NCBI RefSeq assembly: GCF_018502625.1
Contig: NZ_CP075566.1
Coordinates: forward strand, 1,555,001 to 1,619,000
DNA: 64,000 bases
Source: Pseudomonas hormoni
GTDB lineage: Bacteria > Pseudomonadota > Gammaproteobacteria > Pseudomonadales > Pseudomonadaceae
Direction: 5' to 3'
The notes below the pieces were generated by a model. The model saw nothing but the letters and a program-made list of their open reading frames with translations. It ran no database searches and had not been told where the DNA came from. Below, one piece after another: positions 24,144 to 33,761 of this stretch (positions are counted from its first letter, which is position 1; each line of letters starts with the position of its first letter). Made by a program: the position numbers and the translations under genes.

Positions 24144-25355
24144 TCAGTTCAATGCCGGTTGCAGCCGATCGTGACGGTTCAGCAGGCGCATGCCCGGTTC
24201 CAGCAGCAGCGCCACGACAATGGCTCCCGCCGCAACGATGAACAACAACCCGTGATGCCAGCCGCTGGCATTGAACAGTGCCGAATAGGCAAACCCGGCA
24301 ATCGCCTGGAAGGTGGCGAACGACACGGTGGCGCGACTCCAGGCAATTTGCTGCGGGTGATGCTGCGGGATTAGTTCGTGAACCCGGGCCAGAGCCAGCG
24401 GCACGATGCCCGGCGGGAACGAGCCGAGGATCACCGCCAGCAAGGCCAGCGCGGTGAAGGAGCTGGAAATCGACAGCAGACCCACGGCAAGCGCCTGTAC
24501 CGCCAGCACCAGGCGAATGCTCAGTCGTGCGCCCAGTTTGTCGGCCAGGAAACCGTAGCTCACCGGACCGATAATCGCGCCCACACCGTACATCACCCAA
24601 ATCAGCGCACCCACATGCGACCCGGCACCGAGCCCGCGGGCGACGTAATCCACCAGAAACACCATGGCGGGTACGAGGCCGGCCGCCATGAACGCGTACT
24701 GGGCAAACAACAGATAAACCCTCGGATCGGTCGGCACACTGGATTTGTCACCAGAGATCACGACGGTTGCAGGGTGCGCGGCTGACGGCCAACCGAACCA
24801 GCTTGCGGCGGTCAGCACCAGCGCCAGCAAACCGAGACCGAACCAGGTGTTCTGCAAACCCAGGCTCAGCAGCGGCGGAACAATCGTTCCCGATCCGGCA
24901 ATGCCCAAACCGATGCCCAGAAAAATCGCACCGCTGGCCAATCCTCGACGGGCGACCGGCACATGCGGCAGTACAGTCGCAGCGACCAGCACCATGATCG
25001 CGCCACCCGCGATGCCCGACAGCAGGCGCCAGCCAAAGAACCAGCTCACCGACAGCGGAAAGCCACAGGCGAAAAACGACAGCGTCACCGCCAGCATCAT
25101 CAGGCGCAGCGCGCTTTTGTTGGAGGTGCGGCGAGCCAGCGGATGGCCGATCAGTGCACCGATCAGGTAACCGACCAGATTGGCGGCGCCGAGGTACACC
25201 ACGTCGCTGGCGGAAAACCAGTGCGCCTGGATCAACGAAGGAATCAACGGCGTGTAGGCAAACCGCGCCAGACCGATGCTGACGAGGCTGGCGCAAAGAC
25301 CGGCGAAGATCGGCAGCCAGATCACGCTGCGCGGGGTGGTTGATGTACTGAGCAT
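24144..25355 (-). CDS. MFS transporter, YbfB/YjiJ type
   Basis: The 403-aa protein has about 12 transmembrane segments. The N-terminus, LCASLVSIGLARFAYTPLIP, is characteristic of the YbfB/YjiJ group. There are LAR/RR turn motifs between helices 2 and 3 (GHPLARRTSNK) and PVARRGLASG later. The substrate is unknown. It is divergent from a LysR gene and followed by the quinone oxidoreductase gene, a common LysR/efflux/reductase layout. Confidence 0.9.
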   Translation of the reverse strand: MLSTSTTPRSVIWLPIFAGLCASLVSIGLARFAYTPLIPSLIQAHWFSASDVVYLGAANLVGYLIGALIGHPLARRTSNKSALRLMMLAVTLSFFACGFPLSVSWFFGWRLLSGIAGGAIMVLVAATVLPHVPVARRGLASGAIFLGIGLGIAGSGTIVPPLLSLGLQNTWFGLGLLALVLTAASWFGWPSAAHPATVVISGDKSSVPTDPRVYLLFAQYAFMAAGLVPAMVFLVDYVARGLGAGSHVGALIWVMYGVGAIIGPVSYGFLADKLGARLSIRLVLAVQALAVGLLSISSSFTALALLAVILGSFPPGIVPLALARVHELIPQHHPQQIAWSRATVSFATFQAIAGFAYSALFNASGWHHGLLFIVAAGAIVVALLLEPGMRLLNRHDRLQPALN

Positions 25356-25467
25356 GGGGGCTGTCCTGTAGGTTTATCTCTAATGCCCAGCTTATCCAGA
25401 TTTTCTGATTCAATAACGCAGCGAGTTTGCGCTATCGTGATGCATATATGCATCAGTGGAGAACCGT

Positions 25468-26343
25468 ATGAATTGGGATGACGCACGGGTATTTCTCGCG
25501 GTTTGCCGGGAATCGACGCTACGCGGCGCAGCGCGGGTGCTGGGTGTCGATCAGGCCACCGTTGGCCGGCGAATCACGGCACTGGAAAAGTCCTTGAGTG
25601 CGACGCTGTTTCTTCGCACGTCCGAGGGGTACGCGCTGACTGCCGTTGGCGAAGCCGCATTGAAAGTCGTGGAAAAAATGGAGCATTCCGCCCTGGAACT
25701 GCAACGACAGATTCAAGGGCTTGATGATCGACTGACGGGCACCGTTCGGGTCAGCACCACCGACTCCATGGCCATCGACTTCCTGATCCCGGCCATTGCC
25801 CGCTTGCACGAGCAACACCCCGACGTGCGGGTGCAACTGGACGCCTCGACGCAAATTCTCAGCCTGTCGAAACGCGAAGCCGACATCGCCGTGCGCAATA
25901 CCCGGCCCGATAACCCTGACCTGATCGCCCGGCGCATTGCGCGTTGGCCGGTGGGCCTGTTTGCTTCGCAAGACTATGTGGACGCCCACGGCGTGCCGGC
26001 ACCGGGTTCAGCGTTCGAGGGGCATGATCTGGTGGTGTATCAGCCGTATTTGCAGGGCAACAAGGAGATGACGCTGGTCTCGGAGCCGCTGGGGCGCGGG
26101 CGCATCGTATCGAGCCTGAGTTCCGGTCTGCTGGTGCGCCGGGCCATTGCCGCCGGGCTCGGTCTGGGGGAAATTCCGGTGTACATGGGGGAGAGGGACG
26201 CACTGGTGAGGCTGTGGCCGGAGCGCACACGACCGGTGCCGTATGACGTGTGGCTGGTGACCCACGCCGACTTGCGGCATACCGCCAGGGTACGTGTGGT
26301 CATCGATGAGATTGTTGCGGGGTTTTCGGGGACGGGCGAGTAA
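25468..26343 (+). CDS. LysR family regulator
   Basis: The start is set at MNWDDARVFLAVCRESTLRG (25468), the usual LysR beginning. The 291-aa product has a winged HTH (GAARVLGVDQATVGRRITAL, FLRTSEGYALT) and an effector domain (GTVRVSTTDSMAIDFLIPAI, READIAVRNTRPD). It is divergent from the MFS transporter gene across ~110 bp, which makes that pair its likely target. Confidence 0.92.
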   Translation: MNWDDARVFLAVCRESTLRGAARVLGVDQATVGRRITALEKSLSATLFLRTSEGYALTAVGEAALKVVEKMEHSALELQRQIQGLDDRLTGTVRVSTTDSMAIDFLIPAIARLHEQHPDVRVQLDASTQILSLSKREADIAVRNTRPDNPDLIARRIARWPVGLFASQDYVDAHGVPAPGSAFEGHDLVVYQPYLQGNKEMTLVSEPLGRGRIVSSLSSGLLVRRAIAAGLGLGEIPVYMGERDALVRLWPERTRPVPYDVWLVTHADLRHTARVRVVIDEIVAGFSGTGE

Positions 26344-26346
26344 GGC

Positions 26347-26376
26347 AAAAAGATCGCAGCGAGGCTGCGATCTTTT
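26347..26376. terminator. Bidirectional intrinsic terminator
   Basis: AAAAGATCGCAGC-gag-GCTGCGATCTTTT is a perfect hairpin with A and T flanks between the convergent lysR and pirin genes. Confidence 0.9.
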
Positions 26377-26388
26377 GACGTTCCAACG

Positions 26389-27111
26389 TTATGGCATTTC
26401 TGGCAGTTCCTGAGGACGCAGGTCAAACACCAGCACCTCGGCATCGACGCCATTGCTCAAGGTCAACAGCTGTTCATCCCGAACCCGCACGCCATCGCCT
26501 TCATGCAATGGCATGCCGTTGAGTTCGACACTGCCGCGCGCCACATGCACGTAGGCATAGCGATTGGCGGCCAGTTCCAGGGTGGCGGATTCCTTGCCGT
26601 CGATCAGCCCGGCATACACCCGTGCATCCTGACGCACCTTCAGCGAACCGTTTTTCCCCTCGGGGGAGATGATCAGTTGCAGGCGGCCGCGTTTCTTCTG
26701 CGTGCTGAAATGCTCTTGCTGATAGCGCGGTTTGGCACCGCTGACGTCCGGCACAATCCAGATTTGCAGGAAGTGCACGCCACGGGTGGCCGAGTGGTTG
26801 TACTCGCTGTGTGCCACGCCGCTGCCGGCGCTCATCAATTGCACGTCACCGGGGCGGATCACCGAACCGGTCCCCAGGGTGTCCTTGTGTTCCAGGGCAC
26901 CTTCGAGCACATAAGAGAAAATCTCCATGTCGCGGTGCGGGTGCTGGCCAAAGCCTTTGCCGGCGGCGACGCGGTCATCGTTGATCACCAGCAGGTCGGA
27001 AAAACCCTGCTCTTTCGGGTTGCGGTAGTTGGCGAAAGAAAAGGTATGGAACGACTTCAACCAACCGTGATTGGCCGCGCCGCGATCGGAAGCTTTGCGA
27101 AGGGTCAGCAT
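26389..27111 (-). CDS. Pirin family protein
   Basis: The 240-aa bicupin begins LRKASDRGAANHGWLKSFHT, with the metal-site motif GFGQHPHRDMEIFSYVLEG and SAGSGVAHSEYN. The second cupin domain is EVLVFDLRPQELP-ended. Bacterial pirins are iron-binding cupins. Some have quercetinase activity and others regulate metabolism, so the exact role is not set by sequence. Monocistronic. Confidence 0.93.
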   Translation of the reverse strand: MLTLRKASDRGAANHGWLKSFHTFSFANYRNPKEQGFSDLLVINDDRVAAGKGFGQHPHRDMEIFSYVLEGALEHKDTLGTGSVIRPGDVQLMSAGSGVAHSEYNHSATRGVHFLQIWIVPDVSGAKPRYQQEHFSTQKKRGRLQLIISPEGKNGSLKVRQDARVYAGLIDGKESATLELAANRYAYVHVARGSVELNGMPLHEGDGVRVRDEQLLTLSNGVDAEVLVFDLRPQELPEMP

Positions 27112-27435
27112 GATGAAATCTCCTGTTGGGACGTTGATTCGTCCGAGTGAGGAGAAGGTTAATGTTTATCGGCTAGTGCAATAAGTAGATGAAAATTGAA
27201 ATACTGTCTCTATCAAGTTGACAATAAAAATCGGCTGCCAATGCCACACTTGGCGATAATGCACTGCTCCACTTGATGCCGCGCGTGTCCCCTGTAGGAG
27301 CCGAGCTTGCTCGCGATAGCGGTGTATCAGGCGATACTGTTGGCGACTGATACACCGCTATCGCGAGCAAGCTCGGCTCCTACAGGATTTGGTGTTCAGC
27401 CAGTAATCCTTTTTTGATCTCAGTGATTTTGAACC
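27112..27435. repeat. Intergenic stretch with a perfect 40-bp REP dyad
   Basis: No gene is seen. At 27291-27330 and 27347-27386 two 40-nt arms are perfect reverse complements (starting cctgtaggagccgagcttgc), separated by a 16-nt loop. The rest is an A/T-rich upstream region for the pirin gene and a leader for the GlxA-type regulator gene. Confidence 0.85.
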
Positions 27436-28386
27436 ATGAAAACCGTAGCAATGGTGCTGTTCCCCGACTTTCTCCTGCTCGACATGGCCGGGCCCATGGA
27501 AGTGTTTTCCATCGCCAATCGCTACCTGGATCCGGCGGAGCGCTATGAGTTGTCGACTGTCGGCACCGAACACGGGGCATTGCGTGCATCAAACGGCGTC
27601 AATGTTCGCCCCGACGTCCACATCGACCAGGCGGATCAAGCGTATGACCTGTTGCTGGTGCCCGGCGGTCCCGGTGCCTACAGCGAAAAGCACCCGCCGT
27701 TACTCGACTGGCTGCAAAACGCCGTCAGCCGCGCAGGCCGCTATGGCTCGATCTGCACCGGCGCATTCGTGCTTGGGCACGCCGGTCTGCTCGACGGCTA
27801 TCGCGTCACCACCCACTGGCATTACACCGAACGGCTGATCAAGGGGTTCCCGAAGGCGACGGTGGAGACCGACCAGATTTACGTGCAGGACCGCAACCTC
27901 ATCACCTCCGGTGGCGTCACGGCCGGCATCGACCTCGCGTTGTCAGTCGTCGCCGAAGACCACGGCAAGAAAGTCGCCCAGGACGTGGCCAAGGTGTTGC
28001 TGGTGGTGATGAAACGCCAGGGCGGTCAGGCGCAATTCAGTCCGTTGATGGCCGCTGTCGCGCCGCATGAAACGCCTGTGACCCGCGTGCAGAACTATAT
28101 GCTTGAGCATCTGGATGAGGCGTTCAGCATCGAACGCATGGCGGGCCTGGCCACCATGAGCCCACGTCATTTCGCCAGGGTGTTCGCCCGGGAAGTGAAC
28201 ATGACCCCGATGGAATTTCTGCAAAGCGCCCGCATCGACTGCGCCAGGAATCTCCTGGAAACCACTGACTTGCCGCTCAAGACCGTGGCCTTCAAAAGTG
28301 GCTTCGGCAGTGTGCGGCACATGCGGTTTTTGTTCAGTGAAAAGCTTGGGTTGACGCCGACCCAGTACCGGGAACAGTTCAGCTAG
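27436..28386 (+). CDS. GlxA family regulator (DJ-1/PfpI domain plus AraC HTH)
   Basis: The 316-aa protein starts MKTVAMVLFPDFLLLDMAGP. Residues 1-~190 are a PfpI/DJ-1 domain with LLVPGGPGAY and the nucleophile-elbow-like GSICTGAFVLG. Residues ~215-316 are an AraC DNA-binding domain with FSIERMAGLATMSPRHFARV, ETTDLPLKTVAFKSGFGSV, then LGLTPTQYREQF. Relatives control amino-acid or amine catabolism (such as ArgR, CdhR and GbdR). No target operon adjoins it. Confidence 0.92.
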   Translation: MKTVAMVLFPDFLLLDMAGPMEVFSIANRYLDPAERYELSTVGTEHGALRASNGVNVRPDVHIDQADQAYDLLLVPGGPGAYSEKHPPLLDWLQNAVSRAGRYGSICTGAFVLGHAGLLDGYRVTTHWHYTERLIKGFPKATVETDQIYVQDRNLITSGGVTAGIDLALSVVAEDHGKKVAQDVAKVLLVVMKRQGGQAQFSPLMAAVAPHETPVTRVQNYMLEHLDEAFSIERMAGLATMSPRHFARVFAREVNMTPMEFLQSARIDCARNLLETTDLPLKTVAFKSGFGSVRHMRFLFSEKLGLTPTQYREQFS

Positions 28387-28563
28387 AGCCTTGTTGTCCG
28401 TTTTGCGCACCGTGATGGCCGTGACGCTCCCACCGCCGCAGTTGTACCGTCACCGAGGCCTGCCAAGATACCGCTGAACTCTTTGCAATGGAGGTGCGGG
28501 AGCCTGGCGCGCGATGGATGTGCAGTCCTTCGAGCCGCCCCGGGTTTGCGCACGTGAACGTGC

Positions 28564-30045
28564 ATGAACAGCTTTACAAATTTGAACAGCGACGCGGTGC
28601 TGCAATTCGGCCCCTACGCACTCCACCTGCGGCAACGGTTGATCCTGAACGGTGACCGGCCGCTGCGCATGGGCGGGCGAGCCCTGGATATCCTGCAGGT
28701 GCTGGTCCAGCGCGCAGGTACCGTGGTCAGCAAGGATGAATTGATTGCGCTCGTCTGGCCGACTTCGGTGGTCGAGGAAATCAACCTGCGCGTGCACATC
28801 GCCGCGCTGCGTCGCGCCTTGGGCGACGGGCAGGATGCGCAGCGCTATATCGTCAACATTCCCCAACGTGGCTACAGCTTTATCGCGGCAGTGCAACGCG
28901 TGCCTGCGTGTTCTCTGGCGTCGATCGAGACCGTTCAGAAACCTCAGCACAACCTGCCCGCACGGCTCACGCCGGTAACCGGTCGCGACTCGATCGTCGG
29001 CAGCCTGGTCCGGCAATTGCCGGTTCGACGCTTCATGACCCTGGTCGGTCCCGGTGGCATCGGCAAGACCACCGTGGCGCTGCGTGTGGCCGAACTGCTT
29101 TTGCAGCACTATCAGGATGGCGTCTGGGTCGATCTCGCGGCAATCGATGATCCCGCAATGGTGGTCGATCAGTTGACCCGGGCGCTTGAACTGGAGGTCG
29201 GGACGACACTCGATACGTTGAAGCAACGCCATGCTTTGCTGGTGCTGGACAATTGCGAGCACCTTCACGAACGCTGCCGCACGTTGGTCGAGGACCTGCT
29301 GAAATCCGCACCGCGGCTGTCGATCCTGGTCACCAGTCGAGAGCCGCTCAATGCGCTGGGGGAATCGGTCCTGCGTTTGCCGCCACTGGCGGTGCCGCCG
29401 GCGTCGGGATTGCACAGTGTGGCGGAGGCCATGGGCTATTCGGCGGTGCAGCTGTTCGTCAGTCGCGCCCGCGCCCGTCAGCAAGGGTTTGCCCTGCGCG
29501 AACAGGACCTCAAGGTCGTGGGCGAAATCTGTCGCCGCCTCGATGGATTACCATTGGCCATCGAGCTGGCGGCCGCGCAAATCGACGCGTTGGCGCTGGT
29601 GGGCGTGCAAGCCCAACTCGACAACTGTTTTCAGTTGCTGAGCCACGGCCGGCGCACCGCCGTGCCCCGCCATCAAACCCTTAAAGCGGCGCTGGACTGG
29701 AGCTTTGAACAGCTGAGTCCGCTGGAGCAAACCGTGTTGCAGCGTCTGGCGGTGTTCAAAATGGCCTTTACGCTGGACGCGGCGGTTGGCGTGCTCGGTT
29801 GCGCGGCGCTGTTGCCCGACCGTGTGGTTGAGGTGGTGGAAAGCCTGGCGCTCAAATCGCTGCTGTCGCTGGAGCAGGGCGGCGGACTGAGCCGATACCG
29901 CTTCCTCAACACCACGCGCGCCTACGCCCTCGAAAAACTTGAACACAGCGGTGAGCTGCGTGCCTTTGAAATGCGTTACGCCCGCTACATCAGCCGGACG
30001 CGCTGGACATCAAGCGGGCAGGTGGCGCTGCAACTCGTCGAGTAA
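28564..30045 (+). CDS. Winged-helix/STAND ATPase regulator, C-terminally truncated
   Basis: The 493-aa protein has an OmpR-type winged helix at ~14-110 (FGPYALHLRQRLILNGDRPL, LVWPTSVVEEINLRVHIAAL, YIVNIPQRGYSF). An NB-ARC/AAA-like ATPase follows, with Walker A VGPGGIGKTT near 161-170, Walker B ALLVLDNCEHL and LSILVTSREPL. Homology to the convergent 934-aa protein is clear up to about residue 475. The long TPR-like half is missing. The final codons (QVALQLVE) run through the 3' end of the other gene on the wrong strand. It is probably a deletion product that may retain DNA and ATP binding. Confidence 0.85.
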   Translation: MNSFTNLNSDAVLQFGPYALHLRQRLILNGDRPLRMGGRALDILQVLVQRAGTVVSKDELIALVWPTSVVEEINLRVHIAALRRALGDGQDAQRYIVNIPQRGYSFIAAVQRVPACSLASIETVQKPQHNLPARLTPVTGRDSIVGSLVRQLPVRRFMTLVGPGGIGKTTVALRVAELLLQHYQDGVWVDLAAIDDPAMVVDQLTRALELEVGTTLDTLKQRHALLVLDNCEHLHERCRTLVEDLLKSAPRLSILVTSREPLNALGESVLRLPPLAVPPASGLHSVAEAMGYSAVQLFVSRARARQQGFALREQDLKVVGEICRRLDGLPLAIELAAAQIDALALVGVQAQLDNCFQLLSHGRRTAVPRHQTLKAALDWSFEQLSPLEQTVLQRLAVFKMAFTLDAAVGVLGCAALLPDRVVEVVESLALKSLLSLEQGGGLSRYRFLNTTRAYALEKLEHSGELRAFEMRYARYISRTRWTSSGQVALQLVE

Positions 30046-32814
30046 TCGGCGCACCTTGGTCAGGTCCGGTGTGGCAAAACCCTCAGTGAACCGGTGGTAG
30101 ATCGGTGCCAGCAGCGTGTGCGCTTGCCGGTGCCGTCCCTGTCGCTGCCAAAGCTTAGCCAGTGAAGTGGCGCTGCGCAGTTCCCAGGCAAGGGCGCCCT
30201 GATGTTTTGCCACGTTCAAGGCCCGAATCAGCACGGCTTCCGCTGCTTCGGTTTTCAACGGGCAACCTTGCGCCAGCAGCGCATCAGCCCTGGCTCGCAG
30301 GATTTCCGCCGTGCTCCAGCCGGCCGTGCCGGTGTCCGCCCGTTGCAACAAGGCGTCATCGACGAAGCCGGTGTCCAGCGTGACCATGATGTCCTTGATC
30401 AGCCCCTCGCCCGGCAGAAGGGACGAGCGAACCTCGGCGTAGTCGATCACTTGGGCGTAGTGCCGGGCCCAGGTGTAGAACAGCAGCACCGAGTGTTTTT
30501 GCGCTTGTTCCAGCAGCAGGTGCAAGAGTTCGCGAGCGGTGCGGGTGTCGCCGTTGTAGTGAGCGATCAGGCAGCTGGCCAGCGCCAGGGTGTAGCAGAT
30601 GGAGGTGCCGTGGTTGATCTGGAGCGCAATGTCCAGTGCCTGCCGGGCTGTGCGCCAGGCTTGTTCCGGTTGACCCTGCAACCAGAGGATGCGCGCCAGA
30701 ATCGTCAGGGAGGCGACGCTCTGGTCGTATTGCACGCCAAAACCGTGGGTGAAGCGGTTGAGATGCCCACTCTGGGTCATGCGCTGAAGTACCTGTTCGG
30801 CATTCAAACGCGCCTGTGGCTGGTCCCCGGCAAAGTGCAGCGCCAGCACCCGCAAGCGGTGGGTGCTGAGGGACAACACCGGATCGCTGTGCTCGCCCAA
30901 CCGATCGAACTGCTGGCTCTGCTCCAGGGCTGTTTGATAGTGGGCGCAACTGAGGTTGACCGCCATGTGCCCGGACACGGCTCGCAGTTGACCGGCCAGA
31001 TCGTTGCACTGCCTGGCCAGAGTTCTGGCACTGACAAAGGCTTCAACGGTCTCCGCCGTGCCGCCCTTGGTGTGATAGCACGAGCTGCCGAGCGCCAGCT
31101 TGAGGGCCATTTTCAGCCGAGGGCATGGCTCGGGCGCGGCGTCCAGCAGGACCAGCGCCTTGCGCACGTACACGCCGTGCTCCCTGAGCAGCGACAATTC
31201 CTGCCACAGCGGCGTGGACGTCGCAGTCAGGCGTATTGCCAATGCCTGTGGTCCTTTTGCGTTCAAGCCCCAGTCGAGGGCCGAGCGAATGTCTTCCAGA
31301 CCGCGTGCATAACGCTCGATCCACGTCCCCGTCGGGATCAGTTCCCAGTCGTGCTGGGCCTGACTCATCAAGGCCAGGCAGCGTTCGGCGTGACGTTTGC
31401 GGGTGTCCGGCAGGTCGTCAGCCTGGTCGAGTTTTTCCAGCGCATAACTGCGGGTCGTGTCGAGCAGACGGTAAAACACCTCTTCATCACCGACCTCCAC
31501 ATTCAACAGCGACTTGGCCACCAGTTGTGTGATCGAACCAAACACCTCACGGGGTTCGATGTGTTCGCCGACGATCACCGCTGCTGCCGATTCCAGTGTG
31601 AAACCGCCCCTGAACACACCCAGTCGGCGCAGGCAGATTTGCTCGCAGGGGCTGAGCAGTTCGAAGCTCCAGTCCAGCGTCGCACGCAGGGTTTGATGTC
31701 GACCCAAGGTGGTCTGACAGCCTTGGGTAAGCAGGCGAAAACTGCCCTGCAGTTGCGTCAGCAATCCGCTCAATCCGAGGCTGTTGACTTGCGCGGCCGC
31801 CAGTTCGATCGCCAATGGAATGCCGTCCAGGCGCCGGCAGATTTCAATCGCCAGCGGCAGTTCGTCATCGGTAAGTTCGAAACTGTCGTGGCTGGCCATC
31901 GCCCGCTCGACAAACAGCTGCAGGGCCGAAAACGTCAGGGCTTGAGCGCGGTCGAGCACGGCGATGGGCGGGGGGCAGTCCAGTGACCCAAGGCGCTGGA
32001 CGAATTCACCTTCGGCCCGCAGGCATTCGCGGCTCGTGGCCAGAATGTGAACCTCGGGCGCGGCGCGCAGGAGGCTTTCACTCAGCAAGGCGATGTCGTC
32101 GATCAGGTGTTCGCAGTTATCGATCACCAGCAACATTTGCCGGTCGCGCAAAAACGCTGCGAGGCCGCTCATCGGCTCGGTGCCGTGCAAGGACAGTTCG
32201 AGCAAGGTCGCCAGATGCGCGGTGATCATCGCCGGGTCGTTGATCGGTGCCAGATCCAGCAGGCGAATGCCGTGCCGGTAACGCCCGATCAGCTGCTCGG
32301 CGACGCGCAGGGCCACGGTGGTCTTGCCGATCCCGCCGGGACCGACCAGGGTGATGAAACGCTGGCGTGACAGCTGGACCACCAGGCTGTCGACGAGGGA
32401 CTGTCGCCCGATCATGCGGGTTCGACGCACCGGCAGGTTGTGGCCGCTCGGCGTTGGTGTCTGACTCGCCGCGGGTTGCTCAATGAATTCCAGCGAATAC
32501 GGTGCGACAAAGCTGTAGCCACGTTGGGCCACCGTGACGATGTAACGCTGGCCGGCCTGACCATCGCCCAGAGCCTTGCGCAATGCCGCCATGTGCACCC
32601 GCAGGTTGATGTCTTCGACGACGCTTTTGGGCCAGACCCTGGCGATCAGTTCCTGTTTGCTGACCACATTCCCGGCGTGCTCCAGAAGAATCAACAGAAT
32701 ATCCATGGCACGTCGGCCCAGACGCACGGGATGGTCGGCCTCCGTCACCAGGCGTTGGCCGGGATAGATCCGGTAGGGGCCGAAATGGATGGCCTGTGCG
32801 GGGGAAAGGGTCAA
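30010..32814 (-). CDS. Winged-helix/STAND ATPase regulator with TPR-like C-terminus (934 aa)
   Basis: Residues ~8-105 form an OmpR-type winged helix. Residues ~130-420 are a STAND/NB-ARC ATPase, with Walker A VGPGGIGKTT ~157-166, LLVIDNCEHLIDD and ILATSREC. The remainder is helical and TPR-like, with repeated A-A/L patterns, resembling MalT/AfsR-type sensors. Such proteins bind an inducer, oligomerise with ATP and activate transcription. Its start is 340 bp from the divergent flavodoxin gene, so that cluster is the likely target. The 3' end overlaps the truncated paralogue by 36 bp. Confidence 0.9.
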   Translation of the reverse strand: MTLSPAQAIHFGPYRIYPGQRLVTEADHPVRLGRRAMDILLILLEHAGNVVSKQELIARVWPKSVVEDINLRVHMAALRKALGDGQAGQRYIVTVAQRGYSFVAPYSLEFIEQPAASQTPTPSGHNLPVRRTRMIGRQSLVDSLVVQLSRQRFITLVGPGGIGKTTVALRVAEQLIGRYRHGIRLLDLAPINDPAMITAHLATLLELSLHGTEPMSGLAAFLRDRQMLLVIDNCEHLIDDIALLSESLLRAAPEVHILATSRECLRAEGEFVQRLGSLDCPPPIAVLDRAQALTFSALQLFVERAMASHDSFELTDDELPLAIEICRRLDGIPLAIELAAAQVNSLGLSGLLTQLQGSFRLLTQGCQTTLGRHQTLRATLDWSFELLSPCEQICLRRLGVFRGGFTLESAAAVIVGEHIEPREVFGSITQLVAKSLLNVEVGDEEVFYRLLDTTRSYALEKLDQADDLPDTRKRHAERCLALMSQAQHDWELIPTGTWIERYARGLEDIRSALDWGLNAKGPQALAIRLTATSTPLWQELSLLREHGVYVRKALVLLDAAPEPCPRLKMALKLALGSSCYHTKGGTAETVEAFVSARTLARQCNDLAGQLRAVSGHMAVNLSCAHYQTALEQSQQFDRLGEHSDPVLSLSTHRLRVLALHFAGDQPQARLNAEQVLQRMTQSGHLNRFTHGFGVQYDQSVASLTILARILWLQGQPEQAWRTARQALDIALQINHGTSICYTLALASCLIAHYNGDTRTARELLHLLLEQAQKHSVLLFYTWARHYAQVIDYAEVRSSLLPGEGLIKDIMVTLDTGFVDDALLQRADTGTAGWSTAEILRARADALLAQGCPLKTEAAEAVLIRALNVAKHQGALAWELRSATSLAKLWQRQGRHRQAHTLLAPIYHRFTEGFATPDLTKVRRLLDELQRHLPA

Positions 32815-33154
32815 CGGGTCACTCCTGCTTGCAACCGTCTGGTACGCGGTTTTCGAGCATAGTCGTCAGGTTTGTTGATCTGTGCAATGTGCTGTGCAGC
32901 GACTCCCGGGTGTTCGTCTGGCCTGGCGGTTTCTCGTCTCTGTTCGTGAGTTCCGTATTCATTGGGCGGGGCACTCGAAAAGGTGTCGTCGGGGCTTTTG
33001 GCGCGCCAGGGAAAATTAACAACGTTTAACTCGTGCTGCGTCTGGTCTACGCCCAAAACTCTGGGTCTTCAACTCCCACCGGTCAGCCGTCGTGTGCAAC
33101 CTGTGCGAGCGGGATTGATGCAAAGGGATTGAACACACAGGGAGCGACGCCGGA
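32815..33154. other. Divergent control region, regulator / flavodoxin genes
   Basis: No gene is seen in these 340 bases. At 33011-33033 lies an A/T-rich sequence containing AATTAACAACGTTTAACTCG. It recurs, identical over 21 nt, in front of the araC gene near 36740. It lies 122 bp before the flavodoxin start and about 200 bp before the STAND regulator start. Confidence 0.5.
33013..33033 (+). promoter_or_regulatory. Shared 21-nt motif, copy 1
   Basis: It contains AATTAACAACGTTTAACTCG, with a palindromic AACGTT core and TTAA on both sides. It is oriented toward the flavodoxin gene exactly as copy 2 is oriented toward the araC gene. Inferred to be a binding site of a common regulator. Confidence 0.5.
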
Positions 33155-33730
33155 ATGAGCAACGTGGTGGTGGTCTATCACAGTGGCTACGGGCACACCC
33201 GGGTCATGGCCGAAGCCGTGGCCCAAGGTGTGGAACGGCACTTAGGCAGTACCTGCCAGCTGATTTCGGTCGAGGACGTGCACCAACACTGGGACCGTTT
33301 ACACAGCGCCGACGCGATCATCTTTGGCGCGCCGACCTACATGGGCAGCGCGTCGGCACGCTTCAAGGGCTTCATGGAAGCCACGGCGGCGTTCTACCTG
33401 GCTCAACCCTGGCGCGACAAACTGGCTGCCGGCTTCACCAATTCCGGCTGCCTGTGCGGCGACAAACTCAATACCTTGCTGCAGATGGCGGTTTTCGCCG
33501 CGCAGCATTCAATGATCTGGGTCGGTCTCGACCTGCTGCCTGCGCGCTCCGGCATCGGCGTGTTCGATGGGCAACTCAACCGCCTCGGTAGCTCGCTCGG
33601 CGCCATGGCGCAATCGAATGTCGAACAGTCCCCCGAATTCGCACCGCCCGCCGAAGACCGTTGCACCGCCGCGCACCTGGGTGAGCGCGTGGCGCGGCTG
33701 GCTGATCGCATGAGCCACCCACCGGTTTGA
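33155..33730 (+). CDS. Flavodoxin-like NAD(P)H:quinone/FMN reductase family protein
   Basis: The 191-aa protein starts with the FMN-phosphate loop [20 protein letters not shown] and has [34 protein letters not shown] and a [13 protein letters not shown] segment of WrbA/flavodoxin-like reductases. It should bind FMN and move one or two electrons to quinones or similar compounds in the cytoplasm. It is the first of three plus-strand genes, with a chloroperoxidase-like hydrolase gene 31 bp later. Confidence 0.88.
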   Translation: MSNVVVVYHSGYGHTRVMAEAVAQGVERHLGSTCQLISVEDVHQHWDRLHSADAIIFGAPTYMGSASARFKGFMEATAAFYLAQPWRDKLAAGFTNSGCLCGDKLNTLLQMAVFAAQHSMIWVGLDLLPARSGIGVFDGQLNRLGSSLGAMAQSNVEQSPEFAPPAEDRCTAAHLGERVARLADRMSHPPV

Positions 33731-33761
33731 TTCACCTCAACACTCACTAAGGAGACATCGC

